Source: Firmicutes bacterium UBA3906
GTDB taxonomy: Bacteria > Bacillota > Clostridia > Caldicoprobacterales > DTU083
Assembly: GCA_002391555.1 (NCBI GenBank)
Contig: DGFG01000160.1
Coordinates: 8,036-17,809, forward strand
DNA: 9,774 nucleotides
Direction: 5' to 3'
Shown here: in pieces, positions 6,421 through 9,774 of the stretch
Numbering within the stretch: position 1 is the stretch's first letter
How the letters are laid out: every line of letters starts with the position of its first letter
Notes under the pieces: generated by a model
The model's database searches: none
What the model was told of the DNA's origin: nothing
What the model saw: only the letters and a program-made list of their open reading frames with translations
Position numbers and translations under genes: made by a program

Positions 6421-7620
6421 GTGTCTAGGAGCAAAAGGATCATACTATTAGTCGATATGAATGCCTTTTTTGTCGGCTGTGAGATGGCAAGAAATCCAGC
6501 CCTCAAGGGAAGACCGGTTGCTGTAGCAGGAAACCCCAAAAACCGCTCAGGTATAATACTAGCAGCCAACTATGAGGCCCGAAGCTTTGGAGTAAGAACA
6601 ACTATGATACTATCCAATGCTCTTAAGCTATGTCCTGACCTACAGTTAGTCCCTCCAGACCATCAGTTTTATGAAAAGGTTTCCAAAGAAGTAATGGACC
6701 TGCTTTCTTCATATACCCCATTAATTGAACAAAACAGTATAGACGAAGCCTGGCTTGATATGACAGGCTGCCAAGCCTTGTTTGGACCAGCTGAAAAAGC
6801 AGCTAAGACTATAATGAAGGATATTCACTCTAGTCTTGATCTTATGTGTTCGATAGGGATTTCTGAAAATAAATTTTTATCAAAAATGGCCGCAGACATG
6901 AAAAAACCCATGGGCATCACCCAGCTATGGCAAGACTCGATCAAGGAAAAATTATGGCCCCTGCCTGTAGCTAGCATGTATGGTATAGGAAAGCAGACTG
7001 CTAAAAGGCTTGCAAATATTGGTATTGAAACCATAGGCCAATTAGCCAACTTTGATCAGTTGATACTGGCTGATCGATTTGGCAAGCATGGGATTGAGAT
7101 GCACAGGAGGGCAAATGGTATTGATACAGACCCCCTAATACCAAGAAGAGAAGACGATATAAAGTCAATTGGCAAATCTACTACTTTAAGCGAGGATATA
7201 GTAGACCTAGACCGGGCTAAAAGGGTAATACTTAGCCTTGCAGATCAAATAGGTATAACCGCTAGAAAGTATAATAAAAAGGGCAGAACTGTTCAGATAA
7301 CAATAAAATACTCTGATTTCAAGGTCATAACCCGCCAAAAGAGTGTAAAGGCAACAAACCTAACAAAGCATATATACCAGGCAGGCAAAGAACTACTTGA
7401 GCAAGTCTGGGACACAGCCTTAGCAGTGAGGCTACTAGGGATCACTATTACAGGTTTTGATGAAGAAAAAGACCAGATATCCATGTTTGAACAGCTAGAC
7501 TCTTATCTTGATAATAGAGAAGAAAAACTTGAAAAAACTGCAGACAAGCTTAGGAACAAGCATGGTATGTCTATTTTAAAGCCAGCTTCTCTACTAAAAA
7601 ATGAGGATAAAAGTCATTAG
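6421..7620 (+). CDS. dinB: Y-family DNA polymerase, DinB/Pol IV type
   Basis: Error-prone translesion DNA polymerase, 399 residues. The palm-domain catalytic residues are Asp12 in LLVDMNAFF and Asp108/Glu109 in NSIDEAWLDMTG; Phe17 is the likely steric gate against ribonucleotides. KNRSGIILAANYEARSFGVRTTM (40-62) and SIGISENKFLSKMAADMKKPMGIT (144-167) are strong family blocks. YGIGKQTAKRLANIGIETIGQLA (187-209) is the helix-hairpin-helix thumb, and the little finger covers about 245-350. QISMF (352-356) fits the QL(S/D)LF beta-clamp-binding motif, placed after the little finger as in Pol IV. It is closest in character to the Bacillus YqjH branch. The start is GTG with GGTGG (6405-6409) about 11 nt upstream, a modest site suggesting low expression; no better internal start exists before the catalytic Asp. 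Terminators or gaps on both sides suggest a single-gene unit. Confidence 0.93.
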   Translation: MSRSKRIILLVDMNAFFVGCEMARNPALKGRPVAVAGNPKNRSGIILAANYEARSFGVRTTMILSNALKLCPDLQLVPPDHQFYEKVSKEVMDLLSSYTPLIEQNSIDEAWLDMTGCQALFGPAEKAAKTIMKDIHSSLDLMCSIGISENKFLSKMAADMKKPMGITQLWQDSIKEKLWPLPVASMYGIGKQTAKRLANIGIETIGQLANFDQLILADRFGKHGIEMHRRANGIDTDPLIPRREDDIKSIGKSTTLSEDIVDLDRAKRVILSLADQIGITARKYNKKGRTVQITIKYSDFKVITRQKSVKATNLTKHIYQAGKELLEQVWDTALAVRLLGITITGFDEEKDQISMFEQLDSYLDNREEKLEKTADKLRNKHGMSILKPASLLKNEDKSH

Positions 7621-7635
7621 CTGGGCATTTAAAAG

Positions 7636-7690
7636 TTGTAGTTACTAGAAAAACCTATATAATATATAGAGAGCATTCATTATATTATAT
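7636..7690 (+). promoter_or_regulatory. Candidate degV-trmL promoter with AT inverted repeat
   Basis: TTGTAG (7636-7641), a 16-bp spacer, and a perfect TATAAT (7658-7663). The -10 box lies inside the left arm of a 10-bp inverted repeat, ATATAATATA (7657-7666) with TATATTATAT (7681-7690), separated by 14 nt. The arms contain only A and T, so the symmetry may be chance. No FapR-like site is seen. Confidence 0.45.
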
Positions 7691-7732
7691 TTATAAAAGT
7701 AGCATTGCACTTATTCTAGGAGGAATTCATAT

Positions 7733-8581
7733 ATGGGAAAAGTAAAGGTTTTTACAGATAGTACAGCAGACCTATCAAAGGAGTTAATAGAGAAATATCA
7801 GATTGGAGTTGTCCCCCTTTATGTAATTGTAGAGGGTAAGCCATATCTTGACGGTATAGAGATGACCGCAGAAAAGCTATATGATATTGTAGAGGAAAGC
7901 AAAACCCTACCCAAAACATCAGCAGCAACTATAGCAGACTTTATAAATGCCTTTGAGCCTTATCTAGAACAAGGCTATGACATAGTTTATTTAGGCATAT
8001 CATCTAAACTGTCTTCCACATATCAGGCTGCATGTTTAGCTGCAAAAGAGCTAGGTGAGGATAGAGTACACATTGTAGACTCACTAAACCTTTCTACAGG
8101 TATAGGTCTACAGGTTGTTAAGGCAGCTGAGTTGGCCTTGTCAGGGGCTACAATCAAGGACATAATTGAAAATTTAAGTCAAATTACTCCCAAGGTTAGG
8201 GCAAGCTTTATAATAGACACCCTAAACTATCTCCATATGGGGGGCAGATGTAGCTCCATAACATTACTAGCTAGTAATGTACTAAAGATCCATCCCCAGA
8301 TTATAGTCAAGGATGGTGGCATGACGGTAGGAGCCAAATTTAGGGGCAAGTGGAAGACTTGTTTAAAGGATTACTATGAGTTAACTGTTGGAGATGGCAG
8401 TCATATAGATCCTGAACGTATATTTATCACCCATAGCTCAAATCCAAGGGCAGCTGAGTATTTTAGGGAAAGAATAGAAAAGGAGCTAAATATAAAGGAA
8501 GTCTTGACGACTGAGGCTGGAACAGTGATCTCTAGCCATTGTGGACCAGGGACCATAGGAATCTTGTTCATAGAAAAATAG
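7733..8581 (+). CDS. DegV family protein, probable fatty acid-binding (FakB-like)
   Basis: DegV proteins bind a single fatty acid; characterised members (FakB) present it to the kinase FakA for phosphorylation and entry into phospholipid synthesis. The 282-residue protein has the N-terminal FTDSTADLS (7-15), the ligand-pocket stretch PKTSAAT (60-66), GISSKLSSTYQAA (88-100), the inter-domain MGGRCSS (169-175; most members have KGGR, here Met replaces Lys), VKDGGMTVGAKFRGK (192-206), and the C-terminal HCGPGTIGI (269-277). The GGRCS form marks a common clostridial subgroup. The start is firm: AGGAGG (7718-7723) lies 9 nt before the ATG. No fakA is visible here; multiple stand-alone degV genes per genome are usual in Firmicutes. 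trmL begins 41 bp downstream with no promoter or terminator between, suggesting one transcript. Family call sure, ligand unknown. Confidence 0.92.
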   Translation: MGKVKVFTDSTADLSKELIEKYQIGVVPLYVIVEGKPYLDGIEMTAEKLYDIVEESKTLPKTSAATIADFINAFEPYLEQGYDIVYLGISSKLSSTYQAACLAAKELGEDRVHIVDSLNLSTGIGLQVVKAAELALSGATIKDIIENLSQITPKVRASFIIDTLNYLHMGGRCSSITLLASNVLKIHPQIIVKDGGMTVGAKFRGKWKTCLKDYYELTVGDGSHIDPERIFITHSSNPRAAEYFRERIEKELNIKEVLTTEAGTVISSHCGPGTIGILFIEK

Positions 8582-8622
8582 TAAATTTATAGCCGCTTAG
8601 AACCTATGAAAGTGTGATATTT

Positions 8623-9087
8623 ATGCCAATAAACATAGTTTTAGTTGAACCGGAAATCCCACAAAATACAGGTAATATAGCAAGGACATGTGCAGCCACT
8701 GGCTCTAAGCTCCACCTAGTAAAGCCGCTGGGTTTTTCTGTAGACGACCGGTACTTAAAGCGGGCAGGGCTTGATTATTGGCAATATACAGATATAGAGT
8801 ATCATGAATCCTTAGATGATTTTTTTATAAAGTATCCTAGTGGATCATTCTTTTTTGCAACTACAAAGGCAAAAAAGACCTATACTAGTGTTGAGTATAA
8901 GGAAAACTCTTTTATATTTTTTGGCAAGGAGACTGCAGGTTTGCCGGAAAAGCTACTAAAGACTAACTGGGATTCCTGCATTAGGCTACCGATGAGGGAG
9001 GAGTCAAGGTCACTTAATCTGTCTAACTCTGTAGCTATACTTGTATACGAGGCCCTAAGGCAATTAAATTTCCCAGACCTTGTCTAA
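8623..9087 (+). CDS. trmL: tRNA (cytidine/uridine-34 2'-O)-methyltransferase
   Basis: SPOUT-superfamily enzyme that 2'-O-methylates the wobble base 34 of certain leucine tRNAs, using S-adenosylmethionine. With the ATG at 8623 it is 154 residues, the family's usual size, and begins MPINIVLVEPEIPQNTGNIAR, the canonical N-terminus. An in-frame GTG three codons upstream (8614) is possible but adds only MIF. Neither start has a strong ribosome binding site; AAAGTGTGA sits before 8623. The SAM-binding trefoil-knot motifs are FFGKETAGLPE (99-109), IRLPMR (120-125) and SLNLSNSVAILVYEALRQ (130-147). Asn15 and Arg21 in the NTGNIAR stretch are conserved in the family. It lies 41 bp after degV. No hairpin terminator follows, so read-through toward cggR cannot be excluded. 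Confidence 0.94.
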   Translation: MPINIVLVEPEIPQNTGNIARTCAATGSKLHLVKPLGFSVDDRYLKRAGLDYWQYTDIEYHESLDDFFIKYPSGSFFFATTKAKKTYTSVEYKENSFIFFGKETAGLPEKLLKTNWDSCIRLPMREESRSLNLSNSVAILVYEALRQLNFPDLV

Positions 9088-9119
9088 AATAATCCTATTT
9101 ATTTGCCTTTAGTATTGAA

Positions 9120-9148
9120 TTGGCAAAAGCAATGTTATAAAATATATA
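9120..9148 (+). promoter_or_regulatory. Candidate promoter for cggR
   Basis: TTGGCA (9120-9125), a 17-bp spacer and TATATA (9143-9148), giving a start near 9155 and a leader of about 70 nt that contains the repeat at 9175-9212. An alternative -10, TATAAA (9136-9141), could pair with TTGAAT (9115-9120) at 15 bp. The -35 lies within the left arm of the inverted repeat described at 9120-9173. Confidence 0.5.
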
Positions 9149-9173
9149 GGGTGCTTAAATATTTTTTTGCCAA
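9120..9173. repeat. Perfect 9-bp inverted repeat flanking the cggR promoter
   Basis: TTGGCAAAA (9120-9128) and its exact reverse complement TTTTGCCAA (9165-9173) are separated by 36 bp that hold the candidate -10 box and start site. The right arm is not followed by a T-run, so this is not a terminator for trmL. It could be a pair of operator half-sites, a leader RNA stem, or chance. Confidence 0.45.
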
Positions 9174-9174
9174 G

Positions 9175-9212
9175 AGTGGGACATTTTATGTACAGTGGGA
9201 TAAAATAAGTCC
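9175..9212 (+). promoter_or_regulatory. Tandem repeat resembling a CggR operator
   Basis: AGTGGGACATTTTATGTAC (9175-9193) is followed immediately by AGTGGGATAAAATAAGTCC (9194-9212), a 19-bp imperfect direct repeat with 13 of 19 matches. Each copy has a GGGA..GTC shape. From memory, the Bacillus subtilis CggR operator is two copies of CGGGAC-N6-TGTC in tandem, so this fits an autoregulatory site in the cggR leader, although the repeat period here is 19 rather than about 20 bp and some bases differ. Confidence 0.55.
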
Positions 9213-9226
9213 AAGGGGATTTATAT

Positions 9227-9774
9227 ATGGATAATCACAGCTTAATAAGCAAGGTCATTCCTGAAATGGTAAGCTTGTTTGGAAAAAGATATACTATCCT
9301 ACGAACGATTTATGCCAACCAACCTATTGGTAGGAGGACTCTTTCTGCTCTAATGGGCATAGGTGAAAGGATTATTCGCAGCGACACAGGAGTACTCAAA
9401 GATTCTGGCTTAATAGACATAAGGCCCGCTGGAATGGTAATTACTAAAGAAGGGGAGCAATTACTAGATAGTCTACGAGAATATGCCAATGCCTTGGGTG
9501 GGATTAATGAGCTAGAACAAAAGCTTGAATCAATCCTTGGCATAAGTGAGGCTATAATAGTTCCTGGCAACCTTGATTTAGACCGAAGTATTTTAATGGC
9601 CATGGGCAAGGCAGCAGCGGTGCTACTAGACGACATCATAAGTGACGGGCAAAGGATAGCTGTAACTGGAGGCTCAAGTCTAGCGGCGACAGCAAATGCC
9701 ATGGTTAAGCATAATACTTACAAGGACATAATAGTCTTACCAGCTAGGGGAGGTATTGGTAAAGAGGTTGAAAA
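9227..9774 (+). CDS. cggR: Central glycolytic genes regulator CggR, SorC family (3' end outside window)
   Basis: CggR represses the lower-glycolysis operon (gapA-pgk-tpi-pgm-eno) and is inactivated by fructose-1,6-bisphosphate. The first 182 codons are present and the frame is open to the edge; the family is about 340 residues. Residues 12-60 form the winged-helix DNA-binding domain, with KRYTILRTIYANQPIGRR (20-37) and GERIIRSDTGVLKDSGLIDI (46-65) as the recognition region, followed by the wing GMVITKEGEQLL (69-80). A linker rich in E/L (88-104) precedes the sugar-phosphate domain, with AIIVPGN (109-115), DGQRIAVTGGSSLAATA (140-156) and IIVLPARGGIGKEVE (168-182), typical of SorC/CggR. The start ATG at 9227 has AAGGGG (9213-9218) 8 nt upstream. 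The leader repeat suggests autoregulation. The glycolytic genes are expected just beyond the right edge; that is inference. Confidence 0.93.
   Translation, partial: MDNHSLISKVIPEMVSLFGKRYTILRTIYANQPIGRRTLSALMGIGERIIRSDTGVLKDSGLIDIRPAGMVITKEGEQLLDSLREYANALGGINELEQKLESILGISEAIIVPGNLDLDRSILMAMGKAAAVLLDDIISDGQRIAVTGGSSLAATANAMVKHNTYKDIIVLPARGGIGKEVE

Noticed and set aside
6825..7049. Antisense open frame within the DNA polymerase gene
   Set aside because: Shadow of the dinB coding strand, with no ribosome binding site or recognisable domain; the same holds for the one at 7293-7484.
9310..9702. 130-residue antisense open frame on the - strand
   Set aside because: It lies opposite cggR, whose + strand translation is a clear family match; the antisense protein has no recognisable motif or ribosome binding site.

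Overview
The window reads as an AT-rich chromosome segment of an anaerobic, low-GC Gram-positive bacterium, most likely class Clostridia. Four things point there: strong AGGAGG-type ribosome binding sites, heavy use of AGG/ATA/CTA codons, a class II (Firmicutes-type) GalT, and a CggR-type glycolytic repressor. A DUF362 protein carrying two [4Fe-4S] ferredoxin motifs also fits an anaerobe. I cannot name the genus from the sequence alone. No mobile element, CRISPR array, rRNA or tRNA is visible.

Layout, left to right. (1) Positions 1-1923, + strand: the 3' part of a rhomboid intramembrane protease gene, which enters from outside the window, then the DUF362/ferredoxin protein. This unit ends in a hairpin terminator whose stem contains the stop codon of the convergent galT. 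(2) Positions 1957-5088: a divergent Leloir-pathway pair, galT on the - strand and galK on the + strand. The 222-bp gap between them has a candidate promoter in each direction, both with a perfect TATAAT -10 box. (3) Positions 5248-6201: L-lactate dehydrogenase, followed by a strong intrinsic terminator. Its true start is the ATG at 5248, set by AAAGGAGG, not the in-frame GTG upstream. (4) Positions 6421-7620: a Y-family DNA polymerase (DinB/Pol IV type) starting with GTG. (5) Positions 7733-9087: a DegV-family fatty-acid-binding protein and the tRNA wobble methyltransferase TrmL, probably co-transcribed. (6) From 9227 to the right edge: the first 182 codons of cggR, the central glycolytic gene regulator. 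Its leader has a tandem repeat resembling a CggR operator and a 9-bp inverted repeat around the candidate promoter.

Functionally, much of the window concerns sugar use. GalK and GalT feed galactose into hexose phosphates, Ldh is the fermentative NADH sink, and CggR, which in characterised species senses fructose-1,6-bisphosphate (FBP), usually heads the gapA-pgk-tpi-pgm-eno operon that would lie just past the right edge. Ldh lacks both residues that normally bind its activator FBP, so its regulation probably differs from the textbook Bacillus enzyme. The other genes (rhomboid, DUF362, Pol IV, DegV, TrmL) look like ordinary housekeeping or accessory genes. I found no convincing novel multi-gene system. 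The points most worth a second look are the cggR control region, the Ldh allosteric-site substitutions, the gal intergenic region, the galT stop codon inside a terminator, and a possible frameshifted tail on the rhomboid gene.
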